This document shows, piece by piece, positions 8,155 through 17,366 of a DNA stretch of 64,000 nt. The stretch lies in contig JAXLQK010000023.1 in assembly GCA_046331665.1 (NCBI GenBank), positions 1 to 64,000 of the forward strand, read 5' to 3'. Under the pieces are notes generated by a model. It was not told where the DNA came from, did no database searches, and saw only the letters and a list, made by a program, of their open reading frames with translations. Each line of letters begins with the position of its first letter. The first letter of the stretch is position 1. The translations under genes and the position numbers were made by a program. The stretch is from CAWBAT01 sp046331665. GTDB lineage: Bacteria; Acidobacteriota; Terriglobia; Versatilivoradales; Versatilivoraceae.

Positions 8155-11100
8155 TCAGTCCATTTTGATCCAATCGATGGCGCATCCCAAGTTTCGCTGG
8201 TCGGCGGCTCTTCCGGACTTCTGAGGATTCCATGCCGGTTCGACTACGATTCCAATCTGCTCAATCCCATGGGTGGCAAGGCTACTGGGAATCGGGAATT
8301 CATAGACCTTGAACTGGTCTCCGCTCCCCACGAGTTCCTGCTCCCCCAGCGAAGTACCATTGAGGGTAACGGTGAGGAACTGCCTCAACTGTTGTTCCGG
8401 ACACGATTTGACTGCACGAATACGCAGGACTTTTCCGGCGCCTGGAATCACCGGAGGGACGAGGGTTAGGATGGCTCTGGGCGCCGTCCAGCGATATGCC
8501 CCACTGACTCTCTCATAAAACCCCTCCAGAATACCCTGATGGATGTCCGAGGCCGAGCCGAGATCGACAAATAAATTCTCTGCCCGCGGTGCCGGGGCGG
8601 CTGTGACCAACTTCAAATAGTCCAGGATGAAGCCCAGATCACGAATGTCCGTGCTGATTCCCAGCGCGACTGGGGAAAAAGTGTCGGAAAGAAACCGCAG
8701 CGTGTTGGTCTGCGTCTCACGAAGCACCCCTGGGGGGACAGAAAATCGATAGATGCCGGGCTCTGGAGAAAAAGAGGACTGCCCAAGAAACTGGTCATTA
8801 AGAAAGAGTTTGACTTGGCCCTTGGAAGTCCCCTCTGGATGCATTTGACGTGCACTCAAAAGAAGGGTCGCTTCTCCTGTCAGGGGAACCCCCGGCAGCT
8901 CGATGCTTGCCTCGGCGGAACTCCAACGAATGGACTCCCCGCCAGCCTCACTTGGATAGAAGCCCTTCGTCTTTGTCCCAAAATGGAAATCCATATCAAA
9001 AGTCACCGGCTCCGATTTTCCCGACGGGGGCCTTCTTCTTACTTCGTAGACAGTAATCAAGTTTTCCAGACTCTCCATCGCACGAGGGAGCCGATCATAT
9101 TGGCGCTCCATGAAAGGAGTTTGAAAATAAAAACGATCCCGAGGGACAAATGCCAGCCGTGAACTATGCATTCGAGTTTGATCGTCGCCGGCCGCAATAA
9201 AGACTCGTTTCCCCTCCCCGAGCCATTGTCCAACCAATTCCTCGAAAACCTTTGTCCCCGGCTCGAAAGAGGCCAGATTGTATACCGTTTTGTGAAAAAC
9301 CGATTTAAGGGGCCCGGTCAAGAAATCTTGAGTGTTCCCATAGGGCAACAGGATCACGTCTGATTCCTTGAGAATACTTCCCAATCTCCCGAGCTGATTC
9401 AAAGTCCCTTCCAGTTCGGTCTGATGCCATAATCCCGGGACAGCCTGAAACTCGCCCGCCCAGACCAATACCAACAGCAGGCCGCAGAAAGCGGTCGCTG
9501 CCCGCCGCCTCACCCGGCGCTCCAAAGCCTGAGACAACCAATTCAGTGCAATCAGGATCAACAGCACACAGCCCGGAATCGTAATCTCGATATATCTTCG
9601 AATCACCCAATAGTTATCAGGGAAGGCACGAGACTTGAAGAGATAAAACCCGGAAAAGACCACAAAGATGACAAAGAAGGGGAGCAACATTCTTTGACGA
9701 GAATCGAAGAGATCATTCAACAAGACGAGAAAGCCGAGTAAAGCCAATCCCAGACCGAGTGGCGAAAGATACCATCCCAACCGAATCAGGTTCAGCTCAT
9801 TGGATAAGGAAATCTGTCCTTCGTGAGGCAGCGGCAAATCAACAATTTCTCGCGCAGAGGGTAAATAAGGACGAAGGAATAATCCGTAGGCTACGGCGAT
9901 CAACAGCAGAACCATGGTGAGGCGTTTGATAACACTCAGGCGCTCTGTGATCCTGATTGATCTCAAGTACCCCTGCCCAACCTTGCTTCCAACGGCTGCC
10001 AGGACCACAGCAACTCCAGCCAATATCGTTAAGGCACTTATGGCAACAAATGAGGGCCGCAGAACGGAAACCACATTTCTAACGTAGGGGAAGGCAAAGA
10101 TGGAATGATGCAGTAAGGAATAGGCAGCGCAGACACCGAACCAGATCGAAAATCGATTAAGGCCTTTCTGCCACTCCGCCTGATTCTGATCAGTGGCTCC
10201 CGGGCGAAGGAGTAACCATCCCCCCCAAAAAATCACCGCCGCGATCCCAAGCAGGTAGGAATCAATTCTCACAAAGAGACTCAAACCAAACAAAAGTGCC
10301 GCCATGGAAATCAGCCCGGCAACCCGCTTCTTCATTCCCATGGCGAGGAACCAGAGACCGCCCAGGAGAAGAACTTGCGCGAGCATTTCAGTGAATGGAC
10401 TGCGGCTAATCCAAAGCTGGGCGGGATTGACCATCATCAGCAGGCTCGCCGCAAACCCGGCCTTTCGTGATCCCAAGAGCCATTGTCCCAATGGAATCAT
10501 CAGCAAAATTCCCAGGACGCCACAAAGGATGTTGAACCCAAACAATCCTCCGAATCGCCACAGTTTAAAGGAAACCGCCAGCCACAATGGAAAAAGACTA
10601 AGAAATTGAGGAAGCAGAATTCCTTGGTTGGGATCGAGCAGGTAGAAGCCAGGAAGAATTTCCGGGTAGGGTGCTTCCCGGAGCGGATTGCTTAAGAATA
10701 ACGCCTCCTTTGCCGGCGTATTAAATTGAACAAAATCCGGGTCCTTGATACGGAGAGTTCCACTATCCGCCAGCCTTAAGGCAATACTGACATACTCTCC
10801 TGGATCGCGATTTGTTAAGACATATTCGGCCGGCCGGTTCAGCACCAAAAATGCCGCCCCGGCGCAGAGAAAGATCAAAACATCGGCGCGGTGCCAAGAA
10901 ACTCTCCAGGAAAAATCTGTCAATCCGCGCTTTCTCTTGAAATGAAACAACAACCCCGTTAGACAGAGGTCATAAATCAGAAGCAAAGAAATCCAATAGC
11001 GGATTCGAAAGACTCCCAATTCCGCCGTCAGGAGGAGAACCCAGGAGGTTACAACTAATCCGGCCAGGACACAGGCGAGAATCCATTCCAGGCAGGAAAA

Positions 11101-11244
11101 TTCGAGAGGATTGGATTGAACTTCACTGAATTGCCTTTTCAGGCCTGTAATGGCGAGTGCCGTGGTCAAGCCGCCGGCGGCAAGAAACAGGCCGAGCGCA
11201 AACAAGAAGAGGACAAATTCGGACCAACTATGGGTGAGTCCCAT
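8155..11244 (-). CDS. large polytopic membrane protein, GT-C-like glycosyltransferase with extracytoplasmic C-terminus
   Basis: 1029 residues. Residues 1-600 hold many hydrophobic segments, roughly 14 by eye. After the third comes a loop with NRDPGEYVSIALRLADSG, the acidic first-loop pattern seen in GT-C fold transferases that use lipid-phosphate sugar donors (PMT/ArnT-like). Residues 600-1029 are soluble and beta-rich and contain two repeats that look like carbohydrate-binding jelly rolls (around LLLSARQMHPEGTSKGQVKL and KVLRIRAVKSCPEQ). If it is a GT-C enzyme it would modify a cell-surface glycan or protein outside the cytoplasmic membrane; that is inference from the fold pattern. It ends about 17 bases from the 3' end of the convergent dehydrogenase gene. 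I cannot name a precise family. Confidence 0.6.
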   Translation of the reverse strand: MGLTHSWSEFVLFLFALGLFLAAGGLTTALAITGLKRQFSEVQSNPLEFSCLEWILACVLAGLVVTSWVLLLTAELGVFRIRYWISLLLIYDLCLTGLLFHFKRKRGLTDFSWRVSWHRADVLIFLCAGAAFLVLNRPAEYVLTNRDPGEYVSIALRLADSGTLRIKDPDFVQFNTPAKEALFLSNPLREAPYPEILPGFYLLDPNQGILLPQFLSLFPLWLAVSFKLWRFGGLFGFNILCGVLGILLMIPLGQWLLGSRKAGFAASLLMMVNPAQLWISRSPFTEMLAQVLLLGGLWFLAMGMKKRVAGLISMAALLFGLSLFVRIDSYLLGIAAVIFWGGWLLLRPGATDQNQAEWQKGLNRFSIWFGVCAAYSLLHHSIFAFPYVRNVVSVLRPSFVAISALTILAGVAVVLAAVGSKVGQGYLRSIRITERLSVIKRLTMVLLLIAVAYGLFLRPYLPSAREIVDLPLPHEGQISLSNELNLIRLGWYLSPLGLGLALLGFLVLLNDLFDSRQRMLLPFFVIFVVFSGFYLFKSRAFPDNYWVIRRYIEITIPGCVLLILIALNWLSQALERRVRRRAATAFCGLLLVLVWAGEFQAVPGLWHQTELEGTLNQLGRLGSILKESDVILLPYGNTQDFLTGPLKSVFHKTVYNLASFEPGTKVFEELVGQWLGEGKRVFIAAGDDQTRMHSSRLAFVPRDRFYFQTPFMERQYDRLPRAMESLENLITVYEVRRRPPSGKSEPVTFDMDFHFGTKTKGFYPSEAGGESIRWSSAEASIELPGVPLTGEATLLLSARQMHPEGTSKGQVKLFLNDQFLGQSSFSPEPGIYRFSVPPGVLRETQTNTLRFLSDTFSPVALGISTDIRDLGFILDYLKLVTAAPAPRAENLFVDLGSASDIHQGILEGFYERVSGAYRWTAPRAILTLVPPVIPGAGKVLRIRAVKSCPEQQLRQFLTVTLNGTSLGEQELVGSGDQFKVYEFPIPSSLATHGIEQIGIVVEPAWNPQKSGRAADQRNLGCAIDWIKMD

Positions 11245-11359
11245 ATCGAAGGTGGAGAGTCAGATCGATCTTGATAAGCCAATTGTTCGAGGTAACATCA
11301 AAGACAAGGTGGAGATCGCCTGTCAATTCTGATTTCGTTTTTACGAAGAAGTGATTGGG

Positions 11360-11728
11360 TCAAATTCTCACGTGCTTATACATTAAATCCAGGATCTGCT
11401 GGTAGGCTAACTCTCGATCTGTCAGATTCCCCGAAAGGATGGCATGCGATGTGCAATGACGCAGGTGATTGCGCATCAGATTTCGAGAGACACCGCGCAA
11501 AGCCTCCTGGACCGAAGAGATCTGCATCAAGATATCCGGGCAATAACGATCTTGCTCGACCATTTTCTGCAAACCGCGAATCTGTCCCTCAAGCCGGCGT
11601 AATCTCTTCAGGTTGGCGGACTTCAGGTCGGGGTCAACCGCGACGGCTTTGCGCCTGGATTTTACCTTTGATTTGATCTCACAAGCGCAAGTTACTAGTT
11701 CCTGCGTGTTCTTTTCATCATTCATCAT
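11360..11728 (-). CDS. csoR: CsoR/RcnR-family metal-sensing repressor
   Basis: Small all-helical DUF156 regulator that releases DNA on binding Cu(I) or a related metal. The core KRLRRLEGQIRGLQKMVEQD precedes the ligand set C63, H88 and C92 (C-x24-H-x3-C), the CsoR copper pattern, numbered from the ATG at 11728. I prefer that ATG because GGTGAG lies seven bases upstream; a GTG four codons earlier (11740) is possible. An N-terminal extension carries CAC at residues 14-16 and a basic stretch, not part of the minimal ~90-residue fold. The gene lies about 55 bases downstream of the broken copper ATPase on the same strand, the usual copper-efflux pairing. It is intact while its presumed target gene is not. 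Confidence 0.9.
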   Translation of the reverse strand: MMNDEKNTQELVTCACEIKSKVKSRRKAVAVDPDLKSANLKRLRRLEGQIRGLQKMVEQDRYCPDILMQISSVQEALRGVSRNLMRNHLRHCTSHAILSGNLTDRELAYQQILDLMYKHVRI

Positions 11729-11794
11729 TGTATCACTCACCCATTGGGAGATCCGCCTGCCGATTGTCCATCAGAGTCTGCTGGTGTGCCGGCA

Positions 11795-12620
11795 TTAGGA
11801 GGGATGAAATCTTCTCAAGCGGAGGCTGTTCATGACAACGCTAAAGGAACTGAGGGCCATCGCCGCGCTGGCCCAAATTGGATTCAGCAGGATACCCCAC
11901 GGGAAATAAAGGGCGCCCGCGGCTATCGGAATGGCAATGACATTGTAAAAGAAAGCCCAAAAAAGATTCTGCTTCATCAGACGCATCGTTTGTTGGGAAA
12001 GCCGGACGGCCGTGGCTACTCCTTCCAGATCGTCCCGAAGGAGGGTAATATCACTCGCCTCCAGAGCGATATCGGCGCCGGTTCCTATAGCAATGCCAAC
12101 ATCGGCCTGGGCGAGTGCGGGGGCATCATTAATTCCGTCGCCAACCATGGCCACAACTTCTCCGGACTTCTGCAGGCGTCTGATCTCCTGCACTTTACCT
12201 TCCGGCAAGACTTCCGCGACGAAATCGAAATATTCAGATGGCTGGCAGTCGCCCTGGCAGCACGTGCAGGTTGTCACCTGTCAGCAAGACGACTTTTAGA
12301 CAGGCACGCTGCAATTTAGCGATGGCCTCGCCAGCCGCGTTAGCCTTCAAACGTTCTGGGCTGCTATCGCCCTGCTGTGCCATCAACGGCAATCAGAACG
12401 GACGATTTCCCCGCCTCTGAAAAATCTCCGGAGGGCCGGCCTTAACCTTCCACACACGGATCATCCCCAGAGATCTCATCAAAACTCCTGAATTCCCCAA
12501 TACTACGCCTTCCCGACACCTCCTTCCGCACCCCATACCCGGGAAGGCCTTAAATCGCTCGGGTTCACGATGAGAACAGCCCCCGGGTTTTCGTAAAATC
12601 GACAATGGCGCCACCGGTGT
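11795..12620 (-). pseudogene. copA: decayed central and C-terminal part of copper P-type ATPase
   Basis: Continuation of the copper-ATPase gene after its reading frame is lost. From 12620 down to about 12290, family segments appear in shifting frames: IVDFTKTRG, ERFKAFPGMG, VVLGN, SSVLIAVDGTA, then AIAKLQRACLKVVLLTGDN. Several one- or two-base losses are needed to join them. From 12277 to 11795 one frame is open for 160 codons and encodes the hinge motif VAMVGDGINDAPALAQADVG and the last two membrane segments. The ATP-binding domain is therefore not translatable as one protein. I call it a pseudogene; clustered assembly errors are the main alternative. Confidence 0.82.
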
Positions 12621-14159
12621 TCAGTGGTTTTCGATCGAACCGGCAAAAATTAATAACTCGGACTCCGTAATCAGGATTGGCAGCGCCTGGTTCGCAGGAG
12701 CCGGGTGGACGTCGGTAATTTGTATGCTGGCTTCCGTCATCCCGGTCTTATCCAGCGCTACAGTACTGATCTTTTGGGCGCGCTGAAGAGCTTCCCCGCC
12801 TTTAAAGAGAATCCCCAGCTCGGCGGCTTTTCCTGTCGCAACCATCAGCGCAGTCGGAACCGCCAAGCCCATGGCGCAAGGGCAGGCAATGATGAGCACT
12901 GAAACCGCCGCCGTCAACGCTCTGACTGGTGCGGCATCCCCGCCCACCAAGAGCCAGGCGAAAAATACGACCGCAGCGACAAGAAGGACTCCGGGAACAA
13001 ACACGCGGCTGACGCGATCTGCGAGACGTTGGACGGGAGCCCGCGACCCCTGGGCCTCGCGCATCAAGCGGACGATTTGGGCTAAGACACTGTTTTCACC
13101 CAGCCGCGTCGCAGAATAACGAAATGCACCTTGCAGATTCACCGTTCCCCCAATGACTAGATCTCCGGCGTGCTTTTCAATGGGCAGGGATTCGCCTGTG
13201 AGCATGGATTCATTGACACTGCTGGATCCAAAGATCACTGTACCATCCACGGGAATGCGCTCACCGGGACGGACCAAAATCTGCTCTCCCTCCTGGACAT
13301 CTCCGATCGGGAGTTCCGAAGTAACGCCCTCTCGGACCACCGTTGCCGTCTCCGGCCGAAGAGCCGCAAGTTTTCGGATCGCCGACGAGGTTTGGCGTTT
13401 GGCGCGCGCCTCCAACATATTCCCCAGAAGCAGAAAAGCCAGGATCACGATCACCGCTTCATAGTAAAAGTCCGGAGCCAGCCCGTGCGCGAGGAAGAAT
13501 TGGGGCGTCAATGTCGCGGCCAGAGAATAGAGAAAAGCCGCTCCCGTGCCCAAAGCGACCAATACGTTCATGTCCGCATTGCGTGATCGAAGGGCTGCCC
13601 ATGCCCTGGTAAAGAATTGCCGTCCGGCCCAAAACAGGACACCCGCGGTCAGGACCAATTGGAAGACGGCCAGATCCCGTGGGTCAATCCGGTAGAGCCA
13701 GGGGAGGCCTTCCCGGAGAACTGGGGAAATCCGGGTCGAAGCCCACACCATGAGAGGATCTTTCAAGTGCTGGGAAGAGTGGGGTTCTGTCATCAGCGGC
13801 ATTGAGACGAGCATGGCCACTACCGCGGCACTACCGCTGGCAATCACCTTTCGCCGCAAGGTCAAAAACTCCTCTTCCTGTTTCAGGTCAAGGGCCGCTT
13901 GCTCTTCAAATGCGCTTTGACCGGGCTTGGTCAGCTCCGCTCCGTAACCTGAGGCTTGAATGGCGGCAACGAGTGTCGTCGGCGAAGTGAGTGTCGGATC
14001 GAAAGACACTGCTGCTTTTTGCAACAGGAGATTCACGGACGCATCGATCACCCCCGGTTGCTCTTCCAGGGCATGCTGGACATGAGCCTGACAGGAGGCG
14101 CAAGTCATCCCACTCACGGCAATATCCAATTTCTCAAGTGTTTTCGTTGCTTCCTTCAT
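12621..14159 (-). pseudogene. copA: copper-translocating P-type ATPase, N-terminal part of a broken gene
   Basis: Would export Cu(I) across the cytoplasmic membrane using ATP. The open part has one heavy-metal-associated domain (GMTCASC), a second short spacer, six membrane segments, the actuator motif LTGESLPIEKHAGD and the copper-selective CPC motif (IIACPCAMGLAVPTAL). The phosphorylation site reads DKTGMT instead of DKTGTLT: one codon is lost and the following residue changed. The frame then stops about 40 codons later, inside the N-domain, where family members continue with the EHP motif. I take the ATG at 14159 (MKEATKTLEK) as the start; an ATG 25 codons upstream gives an unconserved leader. 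Both the altered phosphorylation motif and the stop point to an inactive gene. Confidence 0.88.
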
Positions 14160-14612
14160 GTCGGGCAAATTCCGTTCATCCCACCTTGGCTTTCGCCAAT
14201 TTCGCCATCCGGCATCACCCACCTGCCACTTCAAGTATATATACCCCCCTCCCCTATATCAAGCCCTTTTTGAGAATTACCTGTTTTAAGTTTACAGAGA
14301 AGCTGCTCCCGGAACCTCATGATTCTCTGCGCGGATGGCAGTTGGTGGGGATGCCCCGCAACCTGGCATCGCAACCAAGCGGCAGCAGGCTCCTGCACCC
14401 CCAAAAGCCGACGCGAGGTGGAAGGCGAGCGTGGGACTGTCCGTCCCCCGCGCGCGTTCCATTAACCGGTATGGGTAGAGCACTCGCTCCACCGTGACGT
14501 ACACAGCTCGATAGTACGCCCCCCGTGGCTATGGGTCGACGCAGTGAGATGGCTTTGTCGGGGTGAGGCTTGGAATCAAGAGAAATGTAGATCTCGTGGA
14601 GACGGCCCAAAT
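14160..14612. other. gene-free stretch with a detached IS end
   Basis: No coding region that I can support. The right part (14556-14602) matches the stretch 20066-20116 at the end of the IS3-like remnant. The rest shows no repeat or hairpin that I recognise. Confidence 0.5.
14556..14602. repeat. copy of the sequence at the right end of the IS3-like remnant
   Basis: About 47 bases containing GGGGTGAGGCTTGG and AAATGTAGATCTCGTG closely match 20066-20116, with a few substitutions and one indel. Both copies have the same orientation. It may be a solo IS end or a site shared by two insertions. Confidence 0.7.
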
Positions 14613-14910
14613 AGGGTCAGAGCTTTGCATTTTGTATTCTGGTGAGTGCCTTCTGGTAGACCTTTGCCAGCTCTCGATCTTCTTCCAGTAGTTGCTGCAA
14701 TCGTTGCAGGACGACACTCACCATCACATAATCAATCCCACCCGCCTGCTTCCCCAGCTCTTTTGACTTCATTCCACCCTGCTCGCGAGCCAACCTCAGG
14801 ACCAGATCCCGGCCCCAATCCCCATGCCGTTCCCGGAAATCCTCCCAGCACTCTCCCTTGAGCTCCTCAATCATTTTTGCTTAATCTGTTAATTGCAAAG
14901 ATCTGACCCT
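14613..14910 (-). mobile_element. 298-bp mini-element with 17-bp inverted repeats carrying a RAYT C-terminal ORF
   Basis: The ends are AGGGTCAGAGCTTTGCA at 14613-14629 and the inverse of AGGGTCAGATCTTTGCA at 14894-14910, so 16 of 17 positions match as terminal inverted repeats. Between them is one 85-codon frame on the minus strand that resembles only the C-terminal domain of REP-associated tyrosine transposases. The stop codon of that frame lies inside the left terminal repeat. The end motif GGGTCAGATCTT recurs at several other places in the window. I read it as a non-autonomous, deletion-derived element; no target duplication is evident. Confidence 0.75.
14617..14874 (-). CDS. 85-aa ORF resembling the C-terminal domain of a REP-associated transposase
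   Basis: MIEELKGECWEDFRERHGDW is followed by GRDLVLRLAREQGGMKSKEL, then GKQAGGIDYVMVSVVLQRL. This pattern of W..F..RHGDWGRD, an ELG-like helix and a GG.DY..V helix is what I associate with the tail of RAYT-type (Y1 transposase) proteins, which looks like a DnaA-like helix-turn-helix. The HUH catalytic domain that should precede it is absent, so it cannot transpose by itself. It fills almost the whole mini-element 14613-14910. It may be a relic or a small DNA-binding protein; expression is unknown. Confidence 0.6.
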   Translation of the reverse strand: MIEELKGECWEDFRERHGDWGRDLVLRLAREQGGMKSKELGKQAGGIDYVMVSVVLQRLQQLLEEDRELAKVYQKALTRIQNAKL

Positions 14911-15228
14911 ACTGCCGGCCTGCCTTCACGATGCGTTTTCCGTGATGAATACGACACACACTGTGAAATAACGGATGCGCTAGAAGACCCGACGAGCTAA
15001 CCGCAAGGGAAACAATCCAGCTTCCCGGCCTTTGGCCAGGAAGCCAAAGTAACTCAAATTTCGCAAACTGAGAATGATCGGATCGCAGGCTCCTCGGCAG
15101 GTCGATACCCGAAGAGCTTGCCAAAAAAAGCACCTCAGTTTTCAAGGAAAAGTGTTTCTTCAGTTGACTAAGCCTTTTAATGGGTGACCCTTTTTGTCCA
15201 AATCAACTTGAAAATTAGTCTTTACAAC

Positions 15229-15696
15229 TCAAAATGCGTCTCCCTCGTTCGCTGGTTCGGGATCAACAGATACGAAGACATTGAGTGTTTCGATGTCTAT
15301 CCCCACAGTAGTACTTGGATCACAATGTCTGGGCTTTTCGCGAAAACCATAGTGAAATACAACATACCTAGTCCGAATGGAGGCCGGGTATATTGAATCA
15401 AATCTCCATTTAAGGACATTCTCTTTGGCGGCCCAACCTAACAAGTCGTGTGGAGCTTTAAAAGTAACTTCTTTCGGAACCCCATCTGGATTCAAAGTAA
15501 CCGTAAGATGCACGTCCCCTGAAAGCATTGCTTGCCTGGCTAAACGGGGGTATTCAGGTGCAACAAAATAAGTCAGATTAGCGAGTCTTTCTTGACAGTG
15601 TGATCGATAGGAAAACACAATGGGTCCAAATAGGAGGACCAAAATGACTTTACTTACAATGTTTTTGGAGTTCTTTTTGAAAATCTGACGAAGCAC
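15229..15696 (-). CDS. exported protein with TonB C-terminal-like domain
   Basis: 155 residues from a GTG start at 15696, chosen because GGGAGGAT sits five bases upstream; the open frame continues further upstream but without signal-like sequence. One hydrophobic segment (IVSKVILVLLFGPIVFSY) near the N-terminus is followed by a TonB-C-like fold: VAPEYPRLARQAMLSGDVHL, TVTLNPDGVPKEVTF, then LLGWAAKENVLKWRF. In TonB this domain contacts outer-membrane receptors, but many short exported proteins in this kind of genome carry it alone with no known role. No proline-rich spacer and no ExbB/ExbD are seen, so energy transduction is unlikely. Its start overlaps the end of the 65-aa ORF by 47 bases, which suggests translational coupling. 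Confidence 0.75.
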   Translation of the reverse strand: MLRQIFKKNSKNIVSKVILVLLFGPIVFSYRSHCQERLANLTYFVAPEYPRLARQAMLSGDVHLTVTLNPDGVPKEVTFKAPHDLLGWAAKENVLKWRFDSIYPASIRTRYVVFHYGFREKPRHCDPSTTVGIDIETLNVFVSVDPEPANEGDAF

Positions 15697-15847
15697 TTTT
15701 ATCCTCCCTATAGACCCCTGCCCCGTGTGCAAGGTTTTGGTCACTTAATGCGACCATGTGTCCTAGATTGTTCCACGCAAAGAAATGAACACTCCCCAGG
15801 ATCAGGCGCAGGAAAATCATGCAAAGACTTGTCTGGGTCCTTTTCAT
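15650..15847 (-). CDS. small exported protein, unknown function
   Basis: 65 codons with a strong ribosome site (AGGAGA five bases before ATG at 15847). A hydrophobic N-terminus (SLCMIFLRLILGSVHFFAW) looks like a signal peptide or anchor. The remainder is short, polar and unlike anything I know. It starts 44 bases after the stop of the 442-aa exported protein and overlaps the GTG start of the TonB-C-like gene by 47 bases, so the three probably form one transcript. It could also be the remnant N-terminus of a longer protein. Confidence 0.5.
   Translation of the reverse strand: MKRTQTSLCMIFLRLILGSVHFFAWNNLGHMVALSDQNLAHGAGVYREDKSASSDFQKELQKHCK
15701..15708 (-). promoter_or_regulatory. ribosome binding site fixing a GTG start
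   Basis: GGGAGGAT on the minus strand, four to five bases before the GTG at 15696. It decides the start of the TonB-C-like gene and lies inside the overlapping 65-codon frame. Confidence 0.65.
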
Positions 15848-15891
15848 GATTGTCTCCTTCGATCCCCCTGACTAATCGCTGCCTTCTTGGA

Positions 15892-17220
15892 TCAATCCTT
15901 ATTTTCTACAGCTACGATTACACGGAGTGTTTTCTCGGGTGCGTCCATGAACAGGGGCCCAGCTCTCCCTTTCCAAAGTAGCAATGGCGCAGATCTCTCC
16001 TCCATATGCTGGATCTCAGCTTTGAAGGCTTCGACTTCATATGTCTCGCCAAGGTACACTTGAAGCGAAAGTATTCCTTTAGTATCCGATGCATTTTTAG
16101 ATGAGAACCGTGCGACTCCTGATGTGTCAAGAATGTTGGCTGATACTCCTTCGACCGGTGTCCCGTTCGCTAAGCCCACAAGTAAATTCAAAATGGCAGG
16201 TTTACGCGCTGGAGGTAGTTGAATATTGATGTCTTGTTTGCGCTCACCCTCACTCAATAATATGTGGGTCGCATCCTCACGACGATGTGCCCAAGAGTAG
16301 AAGGTCGGCCGGTAAGGGAGACTGTCATGATACTCTTCGCCATTTACGGCCACGGCAAATTCTCCGGGGGGCATGCCTAGCAGAGTATAGTTCCCATCCT
16401 CATCAGTGAGTGCTTCCTTGAGGGCGCTAGTGTCTAACTTCTCGTTTTTACCGAATAAAAAGGCTTGTACCTTGATTCCTTTGATTGCTACTCCGAGATG
16501 GTCAGTAATCCTCCCAATAATCTGACCAGCCGGCCACACATACAATTCTCCGAACTCGCAATAGTTACCATCAACCCTTAAAGGTTCGTGGGGCCCAAAA
16601 GCATCTTTCTCCTCCAGGTACTGATCGCTTTCGACGTGAAGAGTGTATGTTCCCGAGGGCACATTAAGAAAGGCGAATTCCCCGCCTTGCACAGTCGTCG
16701 TGGTAAGTCGATTGATCCCAGAATATGCTATGACCTGCAGTCCGACCGGGCCCTCTTTGGTAGAGTATCTACTTGTCATTGTTTGGACTTTTCCAATCAA
16801 GCTAGGAGAACCCCCCATTTCCATCCGGCGCAAAGCATCCAACAACAGTTCATTACCTCCAACGCGAAAGGAAAAAGAACAGGTATTGACGTGAAGGCGA
16901 TCTGGATGTCCTTCTATCGGACTGGCGAGGAGCAGATACTGCTCACCTAGCCTAAGTCGCATGTAACAACTAGTTAGAAAATCCGTGTTAACCTCCACCT
17001 CGCGAACGTCTTTCGGCAAGCCATGAAAAACTTCCTGGACCATGACCCGAGCGGGACCCTTCCCATACCCCTCACCACTGTCAACGATGACTTTCCCGAC
17101 GAATGCCACTTTGGACGAGCGGAATTCACTGCAAGGAGTTCCTGTACCTAGACAAACGCAAGAGGATGCGAGTCGCACTGAAGCGAGGACAAACAAGACG
17201 GAAAGGATGGATTTACGCAT
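15892..17220 (-). CDS. secreted protein with NTR-like head and carboxypeptidase-regulatory-like domains
   Basis: 442 residues with a signal peptide (MRKSILSVLFVLASVRLASS). The mature N-terminus has the cysteine pattern CVCLGTGTPCSEF, then KVAFVGKVI, resembling the netrin/TIMP-like (NTR) fold seen in bacterial secreted proteins. From about residue 140 come two or three carboxypeptidase-regulatory-like beta-sandwiches, for example GQIIGRITDHLGVAIKGIKV followed by DEDGNYTLLGMPPGEF. No catalytic site is visible, so binding or structural roles are likeliest. The stop codon is 44 bases from the start of the small exported 65-aa protein, suggesting an operon. The domain assignments are by pattern only. 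Confidence 0.7.
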   Translation of the reverse strand: MRKSILSVLFVLASVRLASSCVCLGTGTPCSEFRSSKVAFVGKVIVDSGEGYGKGPARVMVQEVFHGLPKDVREVEVNTDFLTSCYMRLRLGEQYLLLASPIEGHPDRLHVNTCSFSFRVGGNELLLDALRRMEMGGSPSLIGKVQTMTSRYSTKEGPVGLQVIAYSGINRLTTTTVQGGEFAFLNVPSGTYTLHVESDQYLEEKDAFGPHEPLRVDGNYCEFGELYVWPAGQIIGRITDHLGVAIKGIKVQAFLFGKNEKLDTSALKEALTDEDGNYTLLGMPPGEFAVAVNGEEYHDSLPYRPTFYSWAHRREDATHILLSEGERKQDINIQLPPARKPAILNLLVGLANGTPVEGVSANILDTSGVARFSSKNASDTKGILSLQVYLGETYEVEAFKAEIQHMEERSAPLLLWKGRAGPLFMDAPEKTLRVIVAVENKD

Positions 17221-17366
17221 GTCGCCAATGCCACAGTTCTTCAGAACTAAGATTTATTGACGTTACTTATATCGGGAAAGCTTTCATCACGAGTCTTCTC
17301 TGTTAAGCCATTCACCGACCATTACTCCAATTGAGGTTAATGGCTCCAGGCTCGACCACCGCCCGA

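Noticed and set aside
11795..14159. Programmed frameshifting in copA
   Set aside because: A short copA product by slippage is known in E. coli, but here several separate indels and an altered phosphorylation motif are needed, which fits decay or error and not one slippery site.
14909..15145. 78-codon frame next to the mini-element
   Set aside because: No ribosome site, no recognisable motif and atypical composition; I treat it as chance.
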